Positions 1 to 7,744 of a DNA stretch of 35,390 nucleotides are shown piece by piece; the stretch's first letter is position 1; every line of letters begins with the position of its first letter. The position numbers and the translations under genes were made by a program. The notes under the pieces were generated by a model. It did not search any database. It was not told where the DNA came from and saw only the letters and a program-made list of their open reading frames with translations. The DNA lies in NCBI GenBank assembly GCA_016208115.1, contig JACQYR010000121.1, forward strand, positions 1-35,390, read 5' to 3'. The DNA comes from Desulfarculus sp. (GTDB lineage: Bacteria > Desulfobacterota > Desulfarculia > Desulfarculales > Desulfarculaceae).

Positions 1-205
1 CCTGGTCCACCTCCAAGAGGATGGGCTGCACCACGTCGTGGCGGATAAGCTCGAAATGCGGCCGCCCCAGCAGGTGGGCTATGTTGGCCTTGCTGCCAGT
101 GAAGAAGTTTTCCAGGCACAGCACCTCGTGCCCTTGGGCCAGCAGGGCCTCCACCAGGTGGGAGCCGATGAATCCCCCGCCGCCGGTCACCAGGATGCGT
201 TTCAA
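1..205 (-). CDS. UDP-glucuronate decarboxylase-like SDR epimerase, N-terminal part (runs off the window)
   Basis: Only the first 68 codons are in the window; the gene continues past base 1. The start is TTG at 205, which overlaps the rfbD stop as TTGA and has a strong AGGAGG-type ribosome site 8-10 bases upstream. The protein opens with the Rossmann NAD-binding motif [11 protein letters not shown], then [15 protein letters not shown] and FELIRHDV, which are typical of UDP-xylose synthase (UDP-glucuronate decarboxylase) enzymes of the extended short-chain dehydrogenase family. Such enzymes turn UDP-glucuronate into UDP-xylose for surface polysaccharide. The catalytic YxxxK region lies outside the window, so the substrate is inferred from the N-terminal match. 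It is the third gene of a leftward sugar-nucleotide operon. Confidence 0.8.
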   Translation of the reverse strand, partial: MKRILVTGGGGFIGSHLVEALLAQGHEVLCLENFFTGSKANIAHLLGRPHFELIRHDVVQPILLEVDQ

Positions 206-1194
206 GCTCCCTCCTCCTGTCTGGCCGCGATATACCTGGCCAGGGCCTCTGGCCATTCCGGCAAGGGGGCGCCCAGCACCCGGGCCGCCCGGCCGGCATC
301 CAGCACCGAGTAGGCCGGCCGCCTGGCCTGGCCGGCGTCTTGCCTAGTCGCGGCCGGCTGGGCCAGGCCGGGGTCCAGGCCGGCCAGTTCCAGGGCTTTT
401 TGCGCCAACCCATGGCGCGAGGCCTGGCCCTGGTTGACCACGTGCAGCACCCCGCCTATCCAGCGCCCGCCCAAATCCAGGAGGGCCCGGGCCAGGTCGG
501 CGGTGTAGGTGGGGCTGCCCACCTGGTCGCTCACCACCGCGAAGGGCTGGCCCAACCGGCCCTGGGCTATGACCTTGTCCACGAAACTCTTGCGCCCCCG
601 CCCGAAGAGCCAGGCCGAGCGCACAATCAGGGCGCCAGGCAGCTCGGCGGCCACCAGGCGCTCGCCCAGGAGCTTGCCGCGGCCATAGGCCGACAAGGGC
701 GCCGGCGGGTCGTCCTCGCGAAAGGGCCGGTGCCCCGAGCCGTCGAAGACGAAATCCGTGGACAGGTGCACCAGGTGGGACCCGGCCTCGGAGCAGGCCC
801 GGGCCACGGCCTGGGCGCCACGGCCATTGACCGCCTCGGCCACTTGCGGCTCCCGCTCGGCCTGGTCCACGTCGGTGTAGCCCAGGCAGTTGAACACCAG
901 GCGCGGCCGGCCCTGTTTGAGGGCCAGACGCAGCACGTCCAGCCGGGAATGGGCCTGGCTGGCCGCCTGGGCCATCACCGGCAACTTAGCCCTCAAGCAG
1001 CCCAGGCTGGCCTGGGCCTGGGCCTGGCCCACGGCCAGGCCGCCGGCCGGGGCGGCCTCCAGGGGCTGACGGGCCAGGTCAAAGACCTCCCGGCCACCCT
1101 CGATGACCTGGCAGCGCCCGCCGCAGGCCGCGACCAGGGCCTGGCCCAGCAGGCCCCGATGGCCCAGCACCAGTATCTCCTCAGCGTCCGTCAT
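202..1194 (-). CDS. rfbD: dTDP-4-dehydrorhamnose reductase
   Basis: This cytosolic enzyme makes the last step of dTDP-L-rhamnose synthesis, reducing dTDP-4-dehydrorhamnose with NAD(P)H. The 330-residue product begins with the nucleotide-binding [10 protein letters not shown] motif, then shows [22 protein letters not shown] and the catalytic YGRGK (YxxxK), all characteristic of RmlD. It is some 30-40 residues longer than usual RmlD proteins because of an Ala/Gln-rich insertion at roughly residues 45-80. The ATG at 1194 overlaps the end of rfbB by 14 bases, and the stop overlaps the next gene by 4 bases, so translation of the three genes is probably coupled. Confidence 0.9.
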   Translation of the reverse strand: MTDAEEILVLGHRGLLGQALVAACGGRCQVIEGGREVFDLARQPLEAAPAGGLAVGQAQAQASLGCLRAKLPVMAQAASQAHSRLDVLRLALKQGRPRLVFNCLGYTDVDQAEREPQVAEAVNGRGAQAVARACSEAGSHLVHLSTDFVFDGSGHRPFREDDPPAPLSAYGRGKLLGERLVAAELPGALIVRSAWLFGRGRKSFVDKVIAQGRLGQPFAVVSDQVGSPTYTADLARALLDLGGRWIGGVLHVVNQGQASRHGLAQKALELAGLDPGLAQPAATRQDAGQARRPAYSVLDAGRAARVLGAPLPEWPEALARYIAARQEEGA

Positions 1195-2233
1195 ACATCC
1201 TCTGGTAATACTGGCGATACTCGCCCGAGGTTACCCGCCGGCACCATTCCTGGTGGCTCAGGTACCAGTCCACGGTCTGCTCCAGCCCTTGGGCCAGGCC
1301 CATCTGGGGGGTGAAGCCCAGCTCGCGCTCCAGCTTGCCGGCGTCTATGGCGTAACGCCGGTCATGGCCCGGGCGGTCCTTGACGTGGCGGATCAGGCCG
1401 GCCAGGCGCTCCGGGTCCTGGCCGCTACGCTGGGCCACCAGGGTGATGAGCCGCCGCACCAGCTCCAGGTTGGCCAGCTCGCTGTTGCCGCCGATGTTGT
1501 AGACCTCGCCGGGGCGGCCCTGGCGCAGCACCAGGTCGCTGGCCTGGCAGTGGTCCAGCACGTGGAGCCAGTCGCGCACGTAGAGCCCGTCGCCGTAGAC
1601 CGGCAGATCGCGCCCGGCCAGGGCGTTCAATATCATCAAGGGGATGAGCTTTTCGGGGAACTGATAGGGGCCGTAGTTGTTGGAGCAGCGGGTGACCAGC
1701 ACCGGCAGGCCAAAGGTATGGTGATAGGCCCGGGCCAGTTGATCGCCGGCGGCCTTGCTGGCGCTGTAGGGACTTTTGGGGTCCAGGGGCCAGTCCTCGC
1801 GGAAGCGCCGGCCGTCCTCCAACCTGAGCGCGCCGTAGACCTCGTCGGTGGAGACGTAGAGAAAGCGGCGCTCCTGGCCGTCGCCCCAGGCCTGCTTGGC
1901 GGCGTGCAAGAGGCACTGGGTGCCCAGCACGTTGGTGCGCACGAAGGCCTGGGCGTCCTCGATGGAGCGGTCCACGTGGCTCTCGGCGGCGAAGTGGGCC
2001 ACGGCCTGGGCCTGGGCCACCAGCGGCCCCACCAGGGCGGGGTCGCAAATATCGCCTGGCACGAAGCGGTAGCGGCCGGGGTAGTCAGCCTCCACGTCGG
2101 CCAGGTTGGCTGGATTGCCGGCATAGGTCAAGAGGTCCAGGTTCACCACCTGGTCGCCGGGGTGGCTGGCCAAGACATGGCGCACGAAGTTGGAGCCGAT
2201 GAACCCGCAGCCCCCGGTGACCAGAATGAGCAA
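1181..2233 (-). CDS. rfbB: dTDP-glucose 4,6-dehydratase
   Basis: The enzyme converts dTDP-glucose into dTDP-4-dehydro-6-deoxyglucose using bound NAD, the second step to dTDP-rhamnose. The sequence has VTGGCGFIGSNFVRH at the N-terminus, STDEVYG, the catalytic YSASKAAGD, and CSNNYGPYQFPEKLIPL, all RmlB hallmarks. The open frame extends to 2398, but the extra residues are unlike the family. I place the start at TTG 2233, which puts the Rossmann motif at residue 5 and has GGGGAGG seven bases upstream; this gives 350 residues, the normal length. First gene of the leftward rfbB-rfbD-epimerase operon. A possible -10 lies in the AT-rich stretch around 2276-2283. Confidence 0.9.
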   Translation of the reverse strand: MLILVTGGCGFIGSNFVRHVLASHPGDQVVNLDLLTYAGNPANLADVEADYPGRYRFVPGDICDPALVGPLVAQAQAVAHFAAESHVDRSIEDAQAFVRTNVLGTQCLLHAAKQAWGDGQERRFLYVSTDEVYGALRLEDGRRFREDWPLDPKSPYSASKAAGDQLARAYHHTFGLPVLVTRCSNNYGPYQFPEKLIPLMILNALAGRDLPVYGDGLYVRDWLHVLDHCQASDLVLRQGRPGEVYNIGGNSELANLELVRRLITLVAQRSGQDPERLAGLIRHVKDRPGHDRRYAIDAGKLERELGFTPQMGLAQGLEQTVDWYLSHQEWCRRVTSGEYRQYYQRMYDGR

Positions 2234-2311
2234 GCCCTGCCTCCCCTTGATTTGGCAAATTGCCGTCCGGCCTGCATTATCTATGAGGGGCCTGGCCCCG
2301 TCAAGGCCGGC

Positions 2312-2428
2312 GGCAGGGTGCCCCTGCTGGCATACACGGGTCGGGTGGGGCTCTTCCGCGAGCCAGGGCCGGCGGCTCCCGGTGGGGGCTTGCGGCAAGG
2401 GATAAAAATTGGGGCAGGGTGCCCCTGC
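2312..2428. repeat. Pair of 16-bp exact repeats, each nearly self-complementary
   Basis: GGCAGGGTGCCCCTGC occurs at 2312-2327 and again at 2413-2428 in the 267-base region between the divergent rfbB and 2501 genes. Each copy contains GCAGGG facing CCCTGC and could form a small hairpin. No gene is seen between 2234 and 2500. The meaning is unknown; the repeats may be structural or by chance in GC-rich DNA. Confidence 0.5.
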
Positions 2429-2500
2429 CGGCTGACGGGCCGGACTTGCCGGCGGGCCTGGCGCGTGCTACTTAACAACATTAGCCGCCCGGAGCGACAC

Positions 2501-2713
2501 ATGAGCCAAGCCGACACCTGCCGCCATCACCCCCACCAGAGCGCCGTGGCCCTGTGCCAGAAATACGGCCACGGCTTGTGCGCCCGCTGCCTGGAGGAGG
2601 ACCCGGCCTGCCCGGACCCTGATATTTACTGCAAGTATCGGCCCCAGTGCCTTATCCACTTCAACTACAAAGAGCGGCGCCGCCAGCGGCGGGGCCACGG
2701 AGGCGACTCATGA
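2501..2713 (+). CDS. Small Cys/His-rich protein, B-box-like zinc-binding pattern
   Basis: The 70-residue product starts at ATG 2501 with GGAG eight bases upstream. It holds many paired metal ligands: CRHHPH near the start, then a single Cys, LCARC, a Cys in DPACPDP, and further Cys and His residues ending in CLIHF, before a basic tail (KERRRQRR). This spacing resembles the B-box type zinc finger seen in many short bacterial proteins. I do not recognise a specific function. Its stop overlaps the start of the cupin gene as ATGA, so the two are very probably co-translated. The start falls inside a longer reading frame whose upstream part has no coding character. Confidence 0.7.
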   Translation: MSQADTCRHHPHQSAVALCQKYGHGLCARCLEEDPACPDPDIYCKYRPQCLIHFNYKERRRQRRGHGGDS

Positions 2714-3048
2714 CACCCACCGACTTCGCCAGCTTCATCACCAGCCTGCCCCAGGCCGACATCCCCATGGCCGGGGTCACGGCCTACCTCCTGGCCGCGC
2801 CCCAGGGCCAGGCCGTCTTCTTCAAGCTGCCGGCCGGAGCCTCGGTGCCGCCCCACAGCCACGGCGCCCAGTGGGGCATCGTGGTGCAAGGCGAAATACT
2901 GCTGACCATCGGCGGCGTGGAGCGCGTCTACCGCAAGGGTGACGACTACTACATCGGCGAGGGCGTGGTGCACAGCGGGGTGATCAAGACCGACAGCCTG
3001 GTGATTGACGTCTTCGCCGACCCTGGGCGCTACCGCGCCAAGGCCTAG
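2710..3048 (+). CDS. Cupin-domain protein
   Basis: The 112-residue protein is a single small beta-barrel cupin. The first cupin motif is visible as PPHSHGAQWGIVVQGE (His pair and Glu/Gln ligands), and the second as YIGEGVVHSGVIKT with the conserved late His. Stand-alone cupins of this size bind a metal or small ligand, but the substrate cannot be read from sequence. The ATG at 2710 has GGAGG eight bases upstream and overlaps the preceding small zinc-protein gene by four bases. Confidence 0.8.
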   Translation: MTPTDFASFITSLPQADIPMAGVTAYLLAAPQGQAVFFKLPAGASVPPHSHGAQWGIVVQGEILLTIGGVERVYRKGDDYYIGEGVVHSGVIKTDSLVIDVFADPGRYRAKA

Positions 3049-3102
3049 GAGAAGTCGCCGCGCACCAATGCCGGCCCTGGCTTCTTCTTGGTTTCTCTTG
3101 CG

Positions 3103-3135
3103 GCTCCCCGAGAAAGCGACACTTTCTTGGGGAGC
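3103..3135. terminator. Strong hairpin between convergent genes
   Basis: Bases 3103-3116 pair with 3122-3135 over 14 positions, with one G-T wobble and a five-base loop. The hairpin ends directly at the stop codon of the leftward response regulator and lies about 55 bases after the cupin stop, so it could end transcription from both sides. There is no clear T-run on either strand. Confidence 0.55.
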
Positions 3136-3513
3136 TTATGCGTTGCCTTCAATTTGGTTGAAGGCCGTGCGCACCAGCTCCAGGATTTGGTGCAGGTCCG
3201 CCGGCTTGGTGAGGTAGCCGTCAAAGCCGGCCTGGCGGGCCGAGTCGGGGGTGAAGAGGCGGTGAAAGCCGGTCAGGGCGAAGATGCGCGCCTGGGGCAA
3301 CCGGGGGCGGATGGCCCGGCACAGGTCCAGGCCGCTCATGCCCGGCATGTTCAGGTCCAGGAGCATCACCTGGATAGGCTCTTGCTCCAGGATGCTCAAG
3401 GCCTCGCGCCCATCGCGGGCCGCCGAGACCTCATAGCCGAACTCTTTAAAAAAGCTGCACAATATGTCTCTAATCGCCGGCTCGTCATCCACGACCAGTA
3501 TCTTGGGGCTCAT
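3136..3513 (-). CDS. Stand-alone response regulator receiver protein (CheY-like)
   Basis: A single receiver domain of 125 residues with no output domain. It shows the acidic pair in ILVVDDEP, the phospho-acceptor Asp in MLLDLNMPG, the Thr in FALTG and the Lys in YLTKPA. Such proteins pass phosphate between kinases or act by protein binding. I chose ATG 3513, which has GAGGCGG upstream; a TTG at 3531 would add six residues. The upstream bases 3540-3560 are very AT-rich for this genome and probably hold its promoter. No partner kinase is nearby. Confidence 0.88.
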   Translation of the reverse strand: MSPKILVVDDEPAIRDILCSFFKEFGYEVSAARDGREALSILEQEPIQVMLLDLNMPGMSGLDLCRAIRPRLPQARIFALTGFHRLFTPDSARQAGFDGYLTKPADLHQILELVRTAFNQIEGNA

Positions 3514-3698
3514 GGGAACCGCCTCGCTCAAGAATTGGCCTAATATTTAATATGATAATACTCCATAGGGGAATGTGCAACCCGACCCGCCAGCCGGCAA
3601 GGCGTTTGGCCCTGCCGTCCGCGGAGGCGGGGCTTGCGCGCCCCGGCGGGCATAATCTATTTTAGGGGTGATGGTAACCCGCAAGCTGGGAGGCGAGC

Positions 3699-3863
3699 AT
3701 GCCGGCCTACGAGTATCAATGCCAGAAATGCCAGGAGGTCTTCACGGTCTACATGACCGTGAGCGAGCACGGTCGAAAGAACCCCTCTTGCCCCAAGTGC
3801 AAGGGCCGCAAGCTGACCCAACTGCTGGGCGGGGTCAGCGTCATCACCAGCAAGAAGAGCTAG
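3699..3863 (+). CDS. FmdB-family zinc-ribbon protein
   Basis: The 54-residue product starts with PAYEYQCQKCQEVF, the standard FmdB/regulatory zinc-ribbon opening, followed by CPKCKG, giving a four-cysteine zinc site. GGGAGG lies seven bases before ATG 3699. The family is widespread and its role is not firmly established. A possible -10 (CATAAT) lies at about 3651-3656. The gene is convergent with the TSUP permease, with only six bases between the stop codons. Confidence 0.8.
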   Translation: MPAYEYQCQKCQEVFTVYMTVSEHGRKNPSCPKCKGRKLTQLLGGVSVITSKKS

Positions 3864-3869
3864 GCCCGG

Positions 3870-4808
3870 TCAACCGGCCAGGTAGCCCACGAAATCCAGC
3901 AGGTAGCGGCCAGCCACGTAGAGCAGCAGAATGGCCAGGCCCAGCTTGATCCACTTGGCCGGCACGAAACGCTGGGTGCGGGCGCCCAGGTACATGCCGC
4001 AGACCCCGCCGAAGCCAAACAGCGCGCCCAGGAGCCAATCCGGGGCCACGTGCATGCCGGCGTAGGCAGGCACCAGGGCCAGGACCTGATAGAAGAGCAC
4101 GCCGGCCACCGAGGTGATGAAGGTGCCCATGAGGGCGGCCCCGGCCACGGTGTGCACCGGCAGGCCGTAGATGGCCACGAAGAAGGGGGCGATGATGGCC
4201 CCGCCGCCGATGCCGTAGACCCCGCCCACCACCCCCACGATGAAGGCCATGCTGAAGATGCCCGGCGAGGAGCAGGTGTAACAGCGCCCCTGGAACTCGT
4301 AGGACACCCGCCGCCAATTGAACTCCTTGGTGCACACCGTGAAGTCCTGGGTGACCACCTGGGCCTCCAGCTTGGGGCCTGGCTTGGCCTTTATCTCGGC
4401 CTTGCGGACCTTGTTCAGGTCCATGAACATGCGCAGGCCGATATAGAACAGCACGCAGCCCACGAAGGCCTTGAAGGTCTCGGGATAGGGCAGCCAATGG
4501 ATGCGGATGAAGCAGCCGATAATGACCCCGGGCAGGGTGCCCAGCACCACCACCCAGGTCAGCGGCCAGACCATGCGCCCCTCGCGCAGGTAGCGCCAGA
4601 CGCCGCTGGGGATGGCCACCACGTTGAAGACCAGGTTGGTGGGGCTCACGGCCGGGCTGGTGAAGCCCAAAAAGCTCATCTGGAAGGGCAGCAGCAGAAA
4701 TGCGCCCGACACGCCGCCCATGGAGGTGAAGAAGGAGACCACGAAGGCCACCAGGGGCGGCAGCCACAGGTAGGTCTGGACCCCGGAGATGGGAAACAGG
4801 TATTCCAT
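3870..4808 (-). CDS. TauE/SafE (TSUP) family anion permease
   Basis: The 312-residue integral membrane protein has about eight hydrophobic segments, with the family's repeated core visible in GGVSGAFLLLPFQMSFLG near residue 31 and GGVYGIGGGAIIAPFF in the second half. A hydrophilic loop in the middle holds a small cysteine group (CYTCSSPG). TSUP proteins move sulfite, sulfonates, sulfate or other anions across the inner membrane; the substrate here is not determined. It follows the TunR-like regulator by 61 bases on the same strand, so the cargo may be an oxyanion related to molybdate, tungstate or sulfur metabolism (inference). AGGGAGA precedes the ATG. Confidence 0.85.
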   Translation of the reverse strand: MEYLFPISGVQTYLWLPPLVAFVVSFFTSMGGVSGAFLLLPFQMSFLGFTSPAVSPTNLVFNVVAIPSGVWRYLREGRMVWPLTWVVVLGTLPGVIIGCFIRIHWLPYPETFKAFVGCVLFYIGLRMFMDLNKVRKAEIKAKPGPKLEAQVVTQDFTVCTKEFNWRRVSYEFQGRCYTCSSPGIFSMAFIVGVVGGVYGIGGGAIIAPFFVAIYGLPVHTVAGAALMGTFITSVAGVLFYQVLALVPAYAGMHVAPDWLLGALFGFGGVCGMYLGARTQRFVPAKWIKLGLAILLLYVAGRYLLDFVGYLAG

Positions 4809-4869
4809 GACTTATCTCCCTGGGGCCGCCGCCCGCCGGTCCGGCGGGGCGGGGCCTTGTCGTGCCGCA

Positions 4870-5991
4870 TCAGTCCACGGTCAGTATCACCGCCGAACTC
4901 TTAAAGACCACCCAGACCATCTCCCCGGGCTTGAGCCCCAAGCCCGCCACGCTGGGGCGGGTGACCAGGGCGCAGACCTGGGTGCCGTCGCTCAAGCCCA
5001 CCATCACCTCGGCCGAGATGGCGTCAGTCTTGACGCGGCTGACCCGGCCGGCCAGGCGGTTGCGGGCGCTGACCCTGGGGACCTCGTCCCCCGCCACCAG
5101 GATCACCCAGGGCGCCTTGACCAGGGCCGTGACCGGCGAGCCCCGGCGCAGGCCAAGGTTCTCCAGGCTGTCCTTGGTGATGACCGAGACGATGTTGAAG
5201 CCGCCGCTGGTCATCAGCTCCACCTCGCACAAGAGCCCCGAGCGCTTAAGTGCCGTGACCCGGCCCGTGAAGCTGTTGCGGGCGCTGGTGCGCAGGCGGG
5301 TTTCCTTCTGGAGGTGGAAGCCCACCAGGCGGGCCACGTCCTCCTGGGCGAAGCTGAGCAGCCCGGCGGTGAGGTTGGCCGTGCCCTGGCCCAGGATACC
5401 CTGCACGATGGTCAGGGGCAGGCCCTGACGCAGAAGCTCGATGGCCCGGGAGCTGCGCAGCACCCGAGGGCTGGCCAGCTCCCGGGGCAGGCCGCAATCT
5501 TTGGCCCGGGCTTGGAACTGGCGGCGCACGTAACCCTGGTCCAGGGCCAAGAGCCGGCCTGCCAGCCCCGGCTGGGCGCTGGCGGCCAGCACCTGGGCCA
5601 GTTCCCGGGCCACGTCGGCGGGTATCCGCACCTGGCGCCCCGCCGCGCCGCCCAGGCGCAGCAGCCCCCGCTCCAGGTCCAGGTCTTGGCTCTCGTCCAG
5701 GGCCAGCACCTCGCCCAGGCGGGCGCCGCTAAAGCGCAAGAGCAGATAGACCGACCACACCCGGCCCCGGGCCTGGCGCCCAACCGGGCGGACGGCAGCC
5801 TGGTACCAGGCGCGGAAGGCCCCGCTCAGGGCCGTGAGCTGCTCGGCCTCCAGGTACTTGACCTCCTCGGGGATGCTGAAAACCCGCGCCGGGTCGGGGG
5901 GCCGGGTGGGGGGCGATGCTTCCTCCGCTCCCGGGGCTGACGCCTTGCCTTGGTTCAGGGCGCGCAGGAATTTCTTGACGCTCTCGGGCAT
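4870..5991 (-). CDS. tunR: TunR-like tungstate/molybdate-responsive regulator (dead tyrosine-recombinase domain plus two TOBE/Mop domains)
   Basis: Residues about 45-245 resemble the catalytic domain of a tyrosine recombinase: RFSGARLGEVLAL matches the first-arginine motif. The later active site is lost: HxxR is replaced by PRVLRSSRA, LGH by LGQG, and the nucleophilic Tyr region by LLSFAQEDV. Residues about 250-373 are two tandem molybdate-binding domains, each opening with SARNxxxGRV. Sulfate reducers have a described tungstate-responsive regulator family, TunR, with ModE-like effector domains; I recall its DNA-binding part being recombinase-related. The gene lies directly after tupABC and before a TSUP permease, fitting a regulator of oxyanion uptake. 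GGAGAGGG precedes ATG 5991, and a candidate operator lies just upstream. Confidence 0.82.
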   Translation of the reverse strand: MPESVKKFLRALNQGKASAPGAEEASPPTRPPDPARVFSIPEEVKYLEAEQLTALSGAFRAWYQAAVRPVGRQARGRVWSVYLLLRFSGARLGEVLALDESQDLDLERGLLRLGGAAGRQVRIPADVARELAQVLAASAQPGLAGRLLALDQGYVRRQFQARAKDCGLPRELASPRVLRSSRAIELLRQGLPLTIVQGILGQGTANLTAGLLSFAQEDVARLVGFHLQKETRLRTSARNSFTGRVTALKRSGLLCEVELMTSGGFNIVSVITKDSLENLGLRRGSPVTALVKAPWVILVAGDEVPRVSARNRLAGRVSRVKTDAISAEVMVGLSDGTQVCALVTRPSVAGLGLKPGEMVWVVFKSSAVILTVD

Positions 5992-6002
5992 GCCCTCTCC
6001 TT

Positions 6003-6039
6003 GGTCACGATTTTATAAAAATTAGTGACCGTATGGCAA
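6003..6039 (-). promoter_or_regulatory. tunR promoter with overlapping inverted-repeat operator
   Basis: GGTCAC (6003-6008) and GTGACC (6025-6030) form an inverted repeat around an AT-rich 16-base centre that contains TTTTATAAAA (6011-6020). Read leftward, TTGCCA (6034-6039) and TATAAA (6012-6017) or TAAAAT (6010-6015) make a plausible -35/-10 pair. The repeat covers the spacer and the -10, and its inner end is 12 bases before the tunR ATG, as expected for a repressing autoregulatory site. Binding by the TunR-like protein is an inference. Confidence 0.6.
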
Positions 6040-6115
6040 GCAGTAAAATCAGGCCCAGCGGACCGGGCCGGTTCACCAGGCTGGCAGGGGCGATGATCGC
6101 GGCCGGCGGGTTGAA

Positions 6116-7039
6116 TCAGGCGGGGTCGTCCTCCAGCGCCAGCCACACTTCCTGGCCGGGCTGAAGGCTTAAGCGGCGCAGGTCGCCTAGGGGCAGGCGG
6201 ACGGCCAAGGCCTGGTCATCGGCCCGCACCTCCACCCTGCCCTGCCCCGCCTCCTGGTCCAGGGCCAGGCCCAGCACCCGGCCGGTCACGGCCCGCTGGC
6301 CGGGCCTCAGGTTGGAGGGCTCGTGCAGATGCAAGGCCTGGAGGGGGATTTCGCGGGGCGCGCCCGGCGGGACAGGGGCCGGCGGGGAGGTTTGCAGGCG
6401 TCCATAGGCCAGGCGCCACACCTGGTCCACGGTGCGCCCCAGCCACTCCAGATCATGGCTGGCCACCACCAGGGTGCAGCCCCACTGCTCGCGGGCGGCC
6501 AGGGCGGCCAGGCGCAGCAGCTCGGCGCTCCTGGCGTCCACCCCGGCGGTGGGCTCGTCCAGAAGCAGCACCCGGGGCCTGAGCACCAGGCGGGCGGCCA
6601 GGGCCACTCTCTTGGCCTCGCCGCCGGAAAGCTCATACCAGCGCCGCCGGGCAAAGACCGCCGGCTCCAGGCCCACCCAGGCCAGGGCCTCCTCCAGGGC
6701 ATCCGGCCGCGCGGCCCCTTGGCCACGCAGCTTGACCCCGTAGGCCAGGTTGGCCTGCACGCTGCGCCGGAGCAGATAGGTTTCCTGCAACAGCAGAGTG
6801 ATGCCTTGCCTGGCGCCGGGGGTGTGGAGGGAGCGCGGCTGCCCGTCGAAAAGCACCTCGCCCTGGCTGGGGGCCTCCAAGAAGGCCAGGATGCGCAGCA
6901 GGGTGCTCTTGCCGCTGCCATTGGGGCCGGACAGGCCGATCACCGCGCTGGCGGCGATGTCCAGGCGGGGGATGTCCAGGGCCGGCAAGCCGCCATAGCG
7001 GTGGGCCAGGCCGCGCAACTGGTACAAGGGCGCGCTCAT
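6116..7039 (-). CDS. tupC: Tungstate ABC transporter ATP-binding protein
   Basis: The 307-residue protein has the ABC ATPase elements in order: Walker A GPNGSGKST near residue 36, Q-loop LLLQETYLL, signature LSGGEAKRVALA, Walker B VLLLDEPTAG and the switch His in VASHDLEW. The last 70 residues (from about HEPSNLRPGQ) form a TOBE-like extension as in molybdate/tungstate importers, which often senses the oxyanion. The ATG at 7039 overlaps the tupB stop as ATGA. The open frame extends much further upstream but that part is a shadow of tupB. It supplies energy for tungstate (possibly also molybdate) import. Confidence 0.88.
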   Translation of the reverse strand: MSAPLYQLRGLAHRYGGLPALDIPRLDIAASAVIGLSGPNGSGKSTLLRILAFLEAPSQGEVLFDGQPRSLHTPGARQGITLLLQETYLLRRSVQANLAYGVKLRGQGAARPDALEEALAWVGLEPAVFARRRWYELSGGEAKRVALAARLVLRPRVLLLDEPTAGVDARSAELLRLAALAAREQWGCTLVVASHDLEWLGRTVDQVWRLAYGRLQTSPPAPVPPGAPREIPLQALHLHEPSNLRPGQRAVTGRVLGLALDQEAGQGRVEVRADDQALAVRLPLGDLRRLSLQPGQEVWLALEDDPA

Positions 7040-7731
7040 GGCCTGGCCCCCCGCCGCAGCCGTATCAGGCACAGGTTGACCAACAGGGCGAAGGCCAAGA
7101 GCACCATGCCCAGGGCGATGCCCTGGGCGAACTCGCCCTTGCCGGTCTCCAGGGCGATGGCCGTGGTGACGGTGCGGGTGTGCCACTTGATGTTGCCGCC
7201 CACCATCATGGCGATGCCCACCTCGGTGACCACCCGGCCGTAGGCGTTGACCGCCGCGGCCAACAAGCCGTGGCGGGCCTCCCACATGGTGGTCAGCGCC
7301 AGTTGGCGGGGGCTGGCCCCCAGGGTCAAGAGGGTCAGGCCCAGGCGGCGGTCCAGGCCCTCCACCGCCGAGGCGGTTAGCGCCACCACCACCGGCAGGG
7401 CCAGGATGGCCTGACCGATGGCCAGGCCGGGCAGGGTGAACAACAGCCCCCAATGGCCCAGGGGGCCGCGCCGGGATAGAAAGGCGTAGACCACCAGGCC
7501 GATGAGCACCGTGGGCAAGGCCAGGCCGGTGTCCACCACGGTGCGCAACAGCCGCTGGCCCCGGAAGTTGCCGCGCCCCAGCCAGAAGCCCAGAGGCAGG
7601 CCCAGGAGCAGGCTGACCACCATGGCCAGGCTGGAGGAATAGGCCGTGGCCCACAGCGCCGAGAAGGTCTCGGAGTCGCCCCTGAAGAGCAATCTCAGGG
7701 CCTGGGCCAGGCCATCCAGGATGTAGTCCAC
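7036..7731 (-). CDS. tupB: Tungstate ABC transporter permease
   Basis: The inner-membrane permease has about five hydrophobic segments and the EAA-type cytoplasmic loop seen as TLGASPRQLALTTMWEARHGLL. I start at GTG 7731, which gives MDYILDGL as the N-terminus, the usual TupB beginning, and a 231-residue protein; no good ribosome site is seen, so the gene is probably translated by coupling to tupA, whose stop is 13 bases upstream. A longer frame to 7797 would overlap tupA and has no family match. Confidence 0.87.
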   Translation of the reverse strand: MDYILDGLAQALRLLFRGDSETFSALWATAYSSSLAMVVSLLLGLPLGFWLGRGNFRGQRLLRTVVDTGLALPTVLIGLVVYAFLSRRGPLGHWGLLFTLPGLAIGQAILALPVVVALTASAVEGLDRRLGLTLLTLGASPRQLALTTMWEARHGLLAAAVNAYGRVVTEVGIAMMVGGNIKWHTRTVTTAIALETGKGEFAQGIALGMVLLAFALLVNLCLIRLRRGARP

Positions 7732-7744
7732 GCCAGGTTTAAGG

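Noticed and set aside
2234-2398. N-terminal extension of rfbB to 2398
   Set aside because: The added residues are Pro/Arg-rich without family match, and a good ribosome site sits just before TTG 2233.
4870-5991. An active integrase marking a mobile element
   Set aside because: The catalytic His and Tyr residues are lost, two molybdate-binding domains follow, and no attachment-site repeats or other mobile genes are nearby.
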